Source: Gonocerus acuteangulatus
Taxonomy: Eukaryota > Arthropoda > Insecta > Hemiptera > Coreidae
Direction: 5' to 3'
DNA length: 64,000 nucleotides
Assembly: GCA_946811695.1 (NCBI GenBank)
Contig: OX328123.1
Coordinates: 41,814,335-41,878,334, forward strand
The notes below the pieces were generated by a model, which was not told the origin of the DNA, ran no database searches, and saw only the letters and a program-made list of their open reading frames with translations. Position 1 is the stretch's first letter. Each line of letters begins with the position of its first letter. The translations under genes were made by a program, and so were the position numbers. Positions 13,405 to 24,351 of the stretch are shown piece by piece.

Positions 13405-14028
13405 GGACACAGTGGGGCCAAAAGAAATTTCGTGTTTTAAAAATGGCTACAGCCTCCAAATCTTAGCCGATTTCAATGCCTTTTTTTGGTAAATGAAAGC
13501 TATTAAAATTGAGTCCAGTAAAACTTTGTCCAGATTGACTTTGTTTTTGTTTTTCCTGTTTATTGAATAACGTGTAAATATGTTTATGTTCAATTTTAAA
13601 AGTTCGTAAATCTTTTAAAATTGAACATAAAATAATACTTCATTTTTCATTTAACTTAATATCAGCTCTGATATCGTTGAAATTAAACATTCAAATCCTG
13701 ATTAGACTTGGAAAAAATCAGACTGTCATCTTCACAACGTAAATTGATGTTTATTCCAAAATGAAATTAATTGAAATAATATGTTGAAAATATCTTTTGA
13801 CTTTTTCCATGCATTATGTTAGATGAAAAATGAAATATTATTTTATGGTAAATTGAAAAAGTTTCTGAATTATTTACACGTAATTTAACAAGGAGGGGAA
13901 ATAAAAACAAAAATCTTGACTAAGTTGTTCTAAATTTTACTATTTTTCATTTAAAAAAAAAAAAAATGCATTGAAATCGGTTAAGATTTGGAGGCCGTAG
14001 CCTTTTTTGAAACAGGAAATGTCGTATG
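13405..14028. mobile_element. Long inverted-repeat (fold-back) element
   Basis: Two arms of about 250 bp face each other: 13405-13660 and 13800-14028. The left arm has GGCTACAGCCTCCAAATC and CCGATTTCAATGC; the right arm holds their reverse complements GCATTGAAATCGG and GATTTGGAGGCCGTAGCC. The outer ends read CAGTGGGGCCA and, inverted, CAGTGGAACCA. CAGTGG-type ends suit a hAT-like non-autonomous element, but I see no clean 8-bp duplication. The arms have diverged by roughly a fifth and there is no coding sequence. Confidence 0.6.
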
Positions 14029-14676
14029 GTTCCACTGTTGAGCCTGTCTCTGGCAGAATAGCGACTATATTTACATCTACCCGTTTTAGTACCTAGGACG
14101 AAGAACAGATCAATCACCCGCAATTTATATTTATTTTATTTTTAAATAAGTTTTCTATGTTACAACCTCATCTTTGGTGCTGTTTTATCAACCATCGCGA
14201 ATGGATAAATTAAAATAAAATGACTTTAGATTAGCCAAATAAAGAAGTAGTTAACAATTACAAACAACCAAAATATCATAATGTACAAATATTATTTATT
14301 TATGAGCATACAATCTTACAATCTTAATTTTGAGAAATCATTCCCAGTTGGTGAATATTATAAACATTTAAAACAATAATAGAACAAAAATGAAAAAATA
14401 AACCAAAATGCTTCTTAAGTAGGTAACCCCCCCAAAAATACTCATACCTACCTCCTATAGCTCACAGAGGTTCACTTGGCTCTCTAAGCGAGCTAGATGA
14501 GGAAGGCATGTTGAAGTTTGCCTCTTTCTCCTCTGCCGTTTAAACGCTTTTATGAGGTCAGGGTATCTATTTTAATTTCAACCTGCTCGAGCAGGTCCAT
14601 CATTTTTCCTTTATTGCAATGATGCAGGGCCTTCACCTCCAGAGAGGTGTCATCGTGTTCATCCGCCTTCTGGAGC
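14029..14676. other. Unassigned stretch
   Basis: No gene supported. It contains the palindrome CCTGCTCGAGCAGG at 14582-14595. Confidence 0.35.
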
Positions 14677-14814
14677 TTTTAGCGCGGTTCCTCCCTCCCC
14701 CATAGGGAGGAACCCCGCTTATAAGGTTGATACAATGAAACAATCCGGAAGTGCCGACAAGAAAATTTCGCGTTTCAGAACCCCTAGAGACCGAAAATAA
14801 CGGTAGTTCAAATT

Positions 14815-14891
<77 letters not shown>

Positions 14892-15344
14892 CTGTTCGCT
14901 CATTTCTGGCTTCCCTGATGGTCCGATTTTGATGAAATTTGGTTCAAAAATCAGTCGTCCAATTTGAAAGGTCAAGTTCGTTAACCAGCAAAATCCGCCC
15001 ACTGGAAGATGGCGTTTGGGGCGAAATTCGCGCAGAAAAAATCGTAACGCTTACGTTTTTGAGTTCATAAGCTTGTAAGTACTCTTTTTATAGGCTTCTT
15101 GGGCTAGGAAAACGAATGAAACCATTTTCAAGGCGATAGCTTTAACTGTTTTCGAGAAAATTGGAAAAATAGTTTTTGAATACCGTTTTTGGTTTGGGTA
15201 CTTAGAATCACGGGATTCAGTTGAAACATTATCTGCATGTTCTACTTTCATTAAAACTAATATGTTGAAAGTTATGTTACGTTTGGAGTTAAGGAAGGGT
15301 TAGAATAAAATATTTTATGAACAGACATGAAAAGTTTTGGGAAC

Positions 15345-16835
15345 TTCGTATAATTTCATTAATATCTCGAACACGGTTGGGAAATCGTGGTAAGTGGATA
15401 GAAACCATTTGAAAAGCTTACTAAATTCTCTACAAAAATTATTTTAAAACTATTTTTGATTAGGTTATGTCAATCGGAGAAATAAGTCCTTAAAACTTCA
15501 AATACGTCTGTTTTGTTCTTATGAACGGGTTTTTGTCGTTCTTTTTGTAATTTTTGTCTAGTTCCCTTGGTTTTTTATTTTTGTAATTTCTTATGTTAGG
15601 AAAATGTATTTGTTTGTAAAACAGGATAGGAAAAATGAGACCAATTTTCTGTTGCTAGAAATAATGAAAATTTTGGGAACTTCGTATACTTTCATTAATA
15701 TCTCGAAAACGGTTGAAAATCTTGGGAAGCGAAAGGTTACCATTCGAAAGGTTACTAAATTTTCTACAAAAAATGTTTTGAAGACATTTGCGATGGGACG
15801 GTTATATTTGGAGAATTAAGTGCTTAAAACATAGGTAATTTCGTTCATTTGAACGAATCTTTTTGTGCGTTTCCTACAGTTTTTTTTTCACTGCTCGTTA
15901 TTTTTGTGATTGCTTATAGTAGTCAAATGTATTAGTCAATAAAACAGGATACGTATATATAGAAACAATGTTTTGTTTCAATTCGAAGGTGAGGAGCTAG
16001 GAGGCTTAGGGTGGAGGGCATTCCCAGTACAGGTATCGCCCAGTGTATCCTCGTCATCTGTAAGTCCCTTTCTAGAGTCCTAAAGATAAGCCTCCAAACA
16101 ACTTTAGGAATGTAGGATTTCTAACTTTTGCCAGTATCAGAACAGCCGCTCTTTACATACCACAGTGGTACTGACGTACCGGTTTATACTAGTTGCACTC
16201 CACACGGTGGTAGTACTTGGTGTATGCCACAGCGGATCGCTCATTATAACCTTATTTTATACGTATTAAATAGGTACTTAAAAAAAATTTATTTGTGTAT
16301 AAGACATGAAATGGTTTGGAATCTTCGTATATTGTCCTTAATTTTTTTTTTCTTTTATGGTGCATCGAAATCTGAGTCATTAGCACCATTTTTTCCTTAT
16401 ATAATACTTAGATTTATCTAGCAACAATATTTTACACCGCAATTAAAGTGATTTGCTCTTCTTATAAACATAATATTTATATTATAATATAAACATAATA
16501 CATTAATTTGTCTGACAAAAAAAAAGTCCGACCCGCAGGAACTGCTTCATCTTAGCGCGGTTCCGTTCTTATCTCAAGTGCGATTAGTGAAGGAATATAG
16601 CAGCTATCGGAAGGTATTAGCACCATTTTCCCGCCTTAATATCTTCCAAACAGTTAAGAAATCGTGGGAAGTACGATGTAACCATTCAAAAGCTTACTAA
16701 ATTCTCTAAAAAAAAGATTCTGAAGGAAATTTCGATGGGGCAATGTCATTCGGAGAAGTAAGTGCTTAAAACTACGAAAGTGTTAGTTTTGTTATTTTAA
16801 ACGGGTTTTTGTCACTGTTTACCTCACTTTTGTTT
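15345..16835 (-). repeat. Three diverged internal repeats within family B
   Basis: Units at about 15345-15600, 15675-15925 and 16637-16835 share TTAATATCTCGAA-like starts, then CTTACTAAATTCTCTA, TCGGAGAA(A)TAAGT and GGGTTTTTGTC-like stretches. A related unit, inverted, lies at 58440-58620 in the short family B copy, so the long copy appears to carry extra units. Confidence 0.55.
16523..16620 (+). mobile_element. Nested family B 5' end
   Basis: AAGTCCGACCCGCAGGAACT, then GCTTCATCTTAGCGCGGTTC and CGTTCTTATC, repeats the family B 5' terminus. It faces the 5' end at 17036-17130, making an inverted pair about 0.6 kb apart that extends through GCTATCGG. No matching 3' end is seen. Confidence 0.65.
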
Positions 16836-17214
16836 TTTAAGTTTATTTAACGGTGGAATGAGTATTTCATTAAAGCTGAGAAAATAAGAATCATATTGGT
16901 AATAGAGTTTTCCTAGAGTGAGCGTCGCGATGACGGGAGAGTCCCATCCGCTTAGAAAACTGTCAGTTTCCATATGTGGCGCTTTAAGCTTCCTTATTTT
17001 TCAGATTTTATTTTATATTTTTAACGAAAGATTAAAACCTACCGATAGCAGCTACTATTCCTTTACTAATCGCACTTCGGATAAGAACGGAACCGCGCTA
17101 AGATCATGCAGTTCCTGCGAGTCGGACTTTTTTTTATTTCAGAACCACTTCTCATCAAGTGCTTCTTAATGGTAGTGCGTAGCTCACTTCAGCCTCCATA
17201 AGAAGCCTCAAAAA

Positions 17215-17560
17215 ATGGCTGGTTACCCAGCTGATCGTGGAAGAGTGGTGACGGAATGGCTGAACAGTGCATTCTCTAACCGTTCCCACACTACGTACAC
17301 ACGATTTTATCTCCGAATAAGGATAGGGGGACACGGAATCAAGCGTAAGAGAATTCAGAAGAAAATATTGGAAATAATTACCATTATTGTAAACACAATG
17401 AATGCATGTATTCGATTGTTGTGCCTAGAGGGTCTTTATTTTATTAAATATGTAATATTAATTCTATTCTATTTAATAAAATTTCTGCTTATAAGTTACG
17501 AGGGGTTATACAATACAATGATTAGAAAATGCATACAAAAAACTCTCTCCTGCAGATAAA
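17215..17560 (+). repeat. Fold-back family member (partial)
   Basis: From CGTTCCCACACTACGTACAC through GAAATAATTACCATTATTGT and TTCTATTCTATTTAATAAAA it parallels 20990-21270 in the large fold-back element. Its 114-codon plus frame has no recognisable protein. Confidence 0.55.
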
Positions 17561-17808
17561 AGATGAAAAAAAATATATATAAATCAAAGGGACCCTCAAA
17601 AGTTGCTTTTACATTAGCTCGTTTTCCTAGGAAAAATCTTTATAGGTAAATCTTTGCGTGAGAGAAAAATGATTATTACAGTGGACTAAGAACTGTTTGT
17701 CCAGTAGATTTTCAAAATGTCTACAAATATAACAAATAACGTCTTACTGAATCCACGACATTACGGTATAAGAAAGGGGAAAACAATTGTAAATAGCCTA
17801 TAAATATA

Positions 17809-18824
17809 CAGGGTGTTCCAGTATATGTTTCCACCCCCTTTTCCTCCTAGAGTTGTTGGAATTTTGATATGGAACTTGGTAGGTCATAGTTATGTTGCAT
17901 GAGGTTTCTTTTGAAGGTTTAGTTGACTTTGTAACATTCTCCAGTTTTTCTCCAGCGCATCTAACTCTTGATTTTCCAATGGTGGCTGGTATTTTTTATG
18001 ACGAATTCTAATAGAAAATTTAATTTTAAGACTAATTTATTCCGAGACATCTTTTGATCCGACGCACCGTTTGCGCGTAAAACGCAAAAAACTGAAAAAT
18101 ATCGCCCTTTTGTAGACAAATTCCTATTTATCACTGAAACCAAGCCTTGTACGTAAAAACACCTCAATGTAAACGTCTTAGCCTATTAATTTCCATTTCA
18201 GATGATACCAAGTTCAATGTTGTAGATTAAATGTTTAACGGGGTATTATGAATGAAAACAAAGGCAAATTTTTTTTTTAGTTTTATGATATAATAATTTC
18301 AAATGGAAAAATAAATTTATTCTGTTCTGTTTTATAATAATTTTTATATATTTTTATTCATAAAGTAAATAAGTACTTTTTTTATTGTTTATGTCAGCTA
18401 CTTTTTTTTCTATTCATATCGATTTTCTGAATTGTTACTTTATAAAATTTTTAAGGTATATTTTTCATTCATAATATCCCGTTAAATATTAAACCTACAA
18501 CTTTGATCTTGGTATCACCTGAAAGGAAAATTAATAGGCTACAACGTTTGTATCAAGGTGTTTTTACGTAAAAGGCTTGGTTTCAGCGATAAATAGGAAT
18601 TTGTCTACAAAAGGGCGATATTTTTCAGTTTTTTGCGTTTTACGCGCAAACGGTGCGTCGGATCAAAAGATGTCAAGGAATAAATTAGTCTTAAAATTAA
18701 ATTTTCTATCAGAATACGTCATAAAAAATACCTGCCTCCATTAGAAAAATAAGAGTTAGATGCGCAGGAGAAAAACTGGAGAATGTTACAAAGTCACCTA
18801 AACCTTTAAAAGAAACCTCATGCA
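17809..18824. mobile_element. Fold-back element with long inverted arms
   Basis: The arms at about 17896-18245 and 18460-18824 are reverse complements over some 350 bp; both hold ACGCACCGTTTGCGCG and AGACAAATTCCTATTTATC on one strand or the other. The left terminus reads TACAGGGTGTTCCAG. The right arm stops at CCTCATGCA, where a SINE tail begins, so about 90 bp of the outer right arm is missing. No transposase frame. The superfamily is not proven. Confidence 0.6.
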
Positions 18825-18879
18825 CCCTGGATGTCTGCGCTAATGGCCTTGATTTGTCGTTGCGCCGTTAAAAAAAAAT
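18822..18879 (+). mobile_element. SINE 3' tail fragment
   Basis: TGCACCCTGGATGTCTGCGC, TAATGGCC and TTGCGCCGTTA plus a short A tail match the 3' end of the SINE at 54450-55682. It joins the fold-back arm at a TGCA microhomology. Confidence 0.65.
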
Positions 18880-20674
18880 AGTAGAACATTAAGACAAGAA
18901 AACAAAATTTCTTGTAGCAATTTCAATACAAACTTATACAAGAAGAATATACTGAAAGACTGTGAATTCACTTCAAATCTCAAATACCGTTCAATGTGGT
19001 AGAATTAATTTGCGATGGTAGCCAGAACATTGATGTATCTATGATTTTATATAAACAAAAATATTTAAAAAATGTCACATTCATTTATTGATGTTGATTC
19101 ATCGTTATCTTTGTAACTTGGGAATAGTGAAAATACCTCAGTAGATGAAACAAAATAAAAATGATTGTATGTAAAATAGAATGGAAACGTTTTTATTATA
19201 TGTATTCGCTTGTAGTGACGGGCAATATTCAGGAGAAAGGAAAATTCACTTCCTCTACAACTTATATTTTCCGGCCTAAAGGCTTGAAGGAAATCGTGGA
19301 AAATATTTCCAGCCGTCAGACACAATACCTTGTAGATGAAATGAATCAGTTGCCTACCAGTAGATACATTCCTTGTTAATCTGTATTTAGATAACTGATT
19401 GTTTAATATAGCTCCTTTTAAATAGGTATAATATTCTAATAGTATTATTTAATAATGGTGTCCAATTAAATAAGGTATTTTAAAGTTTTAAGTAAAGGGA
19501 ATCTTTACTGGAAATATGTATTTACGGGAAATTCTTTTCAGTAATGTTTCGGTAATGTATGTGTATGGGTTTATAAAGGTCAAAAGTAGAGATAATTACT
19601 TTTTTGATATAAATATAATAAATAAATGAATTTAAACTCATCAATACTTTGAAAAAAGATATATTATATTCTGCCTGTTAAATTACAAATTTATGAAATT
19701 CATTCTCTGGTAAAATAATCGTGTAAGCCACATTACATGGTCTAAAATATATTACCTAGAATTTATTATTTTATGATTTGTTTCAGGTCAGTAATGAAGT
19801 GATTATATTTGATGCTCGTTTGCATAAAGAGGTAAATATACATTTTCTAGCGATCCTTTGCACATGTATACCTCCATTATTGGAGTCTAGCTTCATGTTA
19901 TTGAATTGTATATTTGGCCTGTTGTTGTATATTTTCCTCAATATTTGTCTGAAATTCGTTAAGCATGTCCCATGAAAGTAAATAAAAATCTAAATAATTA
20001 AGCATTTCATAGTTATAGCATACATTGAATGAATTAATGAAAAAACATCGAAATCGCAACTAAGTAAATTCTTGATAACAGTAAAATAAAATAAATTTGT
20101 ATAAATGGGAGACACTAAGCATTTCCAGCACTTAAACATTTTATTGAAGCATAATCGTCGACATAAGTAGAGCTAATATCAATCATGGGAATGCAAGCCT
20201 GGGACAGCCAACAAGCCAATTGAACACAGTAATAAGGTTGGACAATCACCTCTCCTTTATATTTCTTCGCCTTCAATCTTCTTTAGTCACTAATCTCTTT
20301 CTTGCTCTGTTCTAGCCCTCAAATCAAGTAGCTAATGTTCTACAAAATACTTGTTTGCGCTCCCTTATCGAGCATATGCTTTATAAGGATATGTATTGTT
20401 TGAGAGTATCGTAGTTAAACTATACTTTGAAAATTAAAGAAATGATTAGTGAAATATAGGGCCAAACAGATACATATTATTACACCTATTAAATATTCTA
20501 TAAATAACACAGGCACACAAAATAAAAAAAAGTGGTATTTTCCAAAGATACCATACATATATTCTTATTTATTTTTACAGTCCATCCGAATCCGGATTTC
20601 ACTCCAGCACGTCAGGTTTAAGGGCATTTGAAGGTCAAATTTCGTAAGAAGAAACTACTAGAGCTTCCGTGGTT
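18880..20674. other. Unassigned AT-rich stretch
   Basis: Short open frames at 19065-19379 (both strands), 19778-19975 and 20449-20631 are unrecognised. No splice-supported gene can be argued from the sequence alone. Confidence 0.35.
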
Positions 20675-22089
20675 TTGAGGGTCCAATAAGAAACACCCAT
20701 TATTGAAATGTTGTCATCGAAATTAGGAGCTAAACTAAGAGCCATATAGATGTGTACTGTTGTTGTTAGGGTTTTCTTAACTCCTTCAATATTTTCTTAA
20801 TCAGCTATTTGTAGACTTAGCGGTTTGCCTCCGCCTCAAAAGTTGCTTTATTTAATAAGCTTTTAAATGGTACCCTGTTGTTTTAAAAACAAAAATGATT
20901 TAAGTCTATTTTTTTCTGATTTCTAAGTCAAAACCAATACATTTGCTGTAGCTTGACGAAGCCAATCTGAACACATTATTCAATTTCACGCGAATATGGT
21001 GATGTCCCATCCTTCCAACATTACGTATACACACTTTTTGCCCAGATTAACGATTAGGGGAGACTTTGGAAAGAGTGAAAGATGACAGAAGAACATATTT
21101 GAAATAATCACAATTATTGTTATTATTTTAACACAATAAACACAGATCTTATATTTTTATACTTTGAGGTTCTTGTTTTATTAAATTTTTATTTTTAATT
21201 CTATTCTATTTAATAAAATTAGACACTACAATTTCTGCTGATAAGTTATTGCTTATAAGTAACTGGGTTATTCATTATAAATTGTATTGAAAAAAGTCTC
21301 TCCTGCAAATATAAAGCGAAAAAAATAGATTTAAATGAAAAGACTATTATACTACTCTTCAAAATAGAAATTTCATAAAACAAGACCCTGAAAACATAAA
21401 AATATAACATCTGTATTTATTATGTTAACAATAATTGTGATTATTTCCAAAATGTTCTTCTGTCATATTTCACTCTTTCCAAGGTGTCCTCTAATCCTTA
21501 ATCAGAGCAAAAAGTGTGTATACCTAATGTTGGAAGAATGGGACATCACCATATTCGCGTGAAATTAAATAATGTGTTGGTAATGGCTTCTTTACAATAA
21601 AGCAAATGTATTGGTTTTGACTTAGAAATAAAAAAAATAGACTTAAATAATTTTTGTGCTTAAAACAGCAGGGTACCATATTAAAGCTTATTAAATAAGG
21701 CAACTTTTGAGGCGGAGGCACACCGCTATGTCTACAAATAGCTGATTGAAAAAATATTGAAGGAGTTAAGAAAACCCTAATAACAATAGTTCACATTTTT
21801 ATGGCTCTTATTGTAGCTCCTAATTTACATGACAACATTTCAATAATGGGTTTTTCTTATTGGAAATTTAATGTAGATTCTAAAAATGTGGTCGTCATTT
21901 ACGATACATAGACTAAAAATCCGGAAAACACTGTTTTTCATAAGAAAACCCAATAGTTTTGGAAATAGACAAAAGTTTGAATAGCTCTGCTACATGTTGA
22001 GATAGGACGCTCATTTCTGCGTCCCTGAGCTTCAAATGAAGTGCAGAATAAACCCTTAAAATTATGACATCTCAATGTGGGACACCCTG
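20675..22089. mobile_element. Large fold-back element ending at (TA)n
   Basis: The arms at about 20675-21145 and 21415-21868 are reverse complements; for example TTGCCTCCGCCTCAAAAGTT on the left faces CAACTTTTGAGGCGGAGGCA on the right. The right outer part continues to GGGACACCCTG and then (TA)n at 22090-22105. The left outer part has no matching 220 bp, so the left end is truncated. No open frame. Its interior is related to 17215-17560. Confidence 0.6.
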
Positions 22090-22105
22090 TATATATATAT
22101 ATATA

Positions 22106-23083
22106 GTAGAATAATTAAAATGTTCAAGCGAATAAGAAAAAAGAATCTAGTATAAATAAAAAAAAATAAAAAAATTTAAATTTTGTATCAGATTTCTAAA
22201 ATTAAATCAACTAAGGATATGTTCTGGTTTTTACCTGGAAACGTAAGCTAAAATTACTTCATACCTGTGTTCAAGCTCAACACCATTAATGTTACGCGAG
22301 GTTTTAGCTGCACTTCGACCTGTACGAAAATTTTGACTTGTTGAATTTTAAAGGTCCTTACTCGTAGAGAATATCTAAGATATCAAACTAATGATTCACG
22401 AGAAACAACATTAATAACCATAGTTTATAGCTCATTAACTAGACTTTAGGCTATATTTTTTACTTAGCAAGGACTTTCCTAAAACGAAAAAAAATATATA
22501 TAATCAGAAACCTGCATTAATTTTGCAATAACTCAATAATTATTGGTTATCAAATATGTTTTCTTTATCGAGTTTCTTGGGGAAGCCTTCAGCTTCAGCT
22601 GAGACAGGCAAGATAAGGGTTGTTGCTGACTACCCCAGTTGGGTCCTGGAATGCTGTTAGGTTGAGCGGGATTGCCTATCAGCGAGTTAAGCAGGCGAGC
22701 ATCTCCTAATGCGATAACTGGGCCAATTTCACCCTTGGGTCACCGCGCCCTTCGCTTCTCAGTCTCATCTGCCTATCTTATCTTATCAACAAAAATGGGC
22801 TTGGATTATTAAAATTTCTGAATATTCTCACATTTGTATATTATGACTGCTTTACGCTCTTATTTATGGGCATTTGTTAATTTTGTACGCTACTTGAGCT
22901 TTGATAATAAAATATAACATATATATTAAACCGGGACCATAGAAAATATAATGCATGAACCTGAAAGTGTGGTGGAAAGACGCCATTCATGTCCCTAAAT
23001 CTGCGTTTCAGTTAAGCAATAAAAAAGTTGAAAAATATTAGAATAAAAGTAATGTAACTCTATTATATGTATAAATTTATGTG
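22106..23083. other. Unassigned stretch with a GC-richer island
   Basis: 22585-22790 is clearly richer in GC than its surroundings and includes CCCAGTTGGGTCCTGGAATG and ACCCTTGGGTCACCGCGCCC, ending in GATA/TATC-like repeats. It may be a retroposon fragment, but I cannot assign it. The rest is featureless. Confidence 0.3.
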
Positions 23084-23085
23084 TA

Positions 23086-24349
23086 CAGTGAAACCTCTTT
23101 ATAGCGGACACCATTGGGTCCGTAAAAAATGTCCGTTATTGGGAGGTGTCATTTATTGGGAGGTTAATGAAATCCATCTTTTAAAAAGCAGTGCACAACA
23201 GTTTCCTTTTTTATTTCTTTTACAGCTATCATTATCCACAATACCGCGTCCAGTACTTTAATCGCTTGAGTCCATTTTCTTAATGCCTTCTGGAATTAAT
23301 ACGTTTTCTGTAATGTGTTTTGAAATTTTTAATGATGGCGACATCAAGGGGCTGGCAGCAAGATGTCATATTTGGTGGGAAAAATTAATTTTAACATTTT
23401 TTAAATGGAGCTCTGAGTGGCATGTCGCGTTGTCCATAAACAAAATGACACGCCGTTTTTGACGTCCCATTCTTTGATCGAAAGTGTTTAGCAATTACTC
23501 ATTATAGGCCTTGTCATCCATGCTTTTTTGTTAACTTGCCAAGATATTCTTGAATTAACGTTAATGTTCTTAAAACAACGTGGTTTTAATGATTTACTGA
23601 TTCTTAACGGCTCTTCAAAATCGCCTTCCATATTTACGCACAACATAACAGTTAACGATCCTTGCTTTGTTTGTCTTCTGTGCACGTTTCCCCTTTTAGA
23701 ATCATTGCCTTGTTTGACAGCGCCCGAAAACATAGAGCCGTTTCATTAAAATTAAATACATTTTTAGCCTCATAGTCATGGCAAATGCAAACCTATTTGT
23801 TTTTCCAATATTGAACTAAATCAACATTAACTGATGCACTTTCACCACATATCGTTCTAAATACTACGCGAAGTTTGACGTCTGCGTTTTGCCGACGTCA
23901 AACATCGCGCCTAGATCTCTAACACAAAGTTATAAACTATCATTCACTTTTAAAGCTTCCACTTTATTTTTTAATGATCCTGACGAGATACAAAATGAAT
24001 ACAACCTGATGAATAGTGGTGTAAAAAGAGAAGATGTGGTTCCTGGAACAGTAGGGTACGGTTTACTCTTGACATTTCGTATGAATTTTACTAGCAATGC
24101 CTGCCAGGGTGTGCTTTTCCTTGAGATTCTGAGAATCCAATTAAATATTTTACCTTGCTGTTCGCTATTTGGAGTTGAAATCAGCTATATGGGTCCGATT
24201 TTGGGTGTCCGTTGTCCGTAAGTAGAGGGTCCGCTATTGAGAGGTGCTAATGCATTGATTTAAAGGGGTTTTCGCCGGGACCATGGATATTCTGTCCGTT
24301 CATAGAGGTGTCTGCTATTTGGAGGTGTCCGTTACAGGAGCTTTCACTG
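23086..24349 (-). mobile_element. pogo/Tigger-type DNA transposon, internally deleted
   Basis: Termini CAGTGAAACCTCTTTATAG at the left and, inverted, CAGTGAAAGCTCCTGTAACG at the right share the following GGACACC. Both are flanked by TA (23084-23085 and 24350-24351), the expected pogo target duplication. The subterminal zones repeat GTCCGTT / AGAGGTGTC units. The 1,264-bp length is about half an autonomous element. Confidence 0.8.
23488..24010 (-). pseudogene. Tigger-like transposase remnants
   Basis: The open stretch at 23488-23733 reads like the DDE_1 domain of TIGD4/TIGD6-type proteins: FSGAVKQGNDSKRGN, LTVMLCVNMEG, then SKSLKPRCFKN and NKKAWMTR. Upstream on the same strand (about 23865-23975) a broken frame carries NKVEALKVND and RDLGAMFDVGKTQTSNF, matching the N-terminal CENP-B/pipsqueak helix-turn-helix. 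Stops and the lost middle rule out function. The protein would bind its own terminal repeats and cut at TA. Confidence 0.7.
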
Positions 24350-24351
24350 TA

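Larger units (their letters stand above)
14677..17130 (-). mobile_element. Family B Helentron-like element, long composite copy
   Basis: On the minus strand it opens near 17130 with AAGTCCGACTCGCAGGAACT and subterminal AGCGCGGTTCC (reverse of 17089-17099). It closes near 14677 with a GGTTCCTCCC / GGGAGGGAGGAACC hairpin and GCGCTAAAA. (TA)n lies at about 14814-14887, near the 3' end. At 2.45 kb it is far longer than the 882-bp copy at 57961-58842. The extra length includes three diverged repeats of about 250 bp and a second 5' end in opposite orientation at 16523-16620. No protein is encoded. Confidence 0.65.

Noticed and set aside
13405..14028. Second RSS-like element, because the left arm begins near CACAGTGG
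   Set aside because: The heptamer is not at both ends, there is no nonamer at 12 or 23 bp and no 5-bp duplication.
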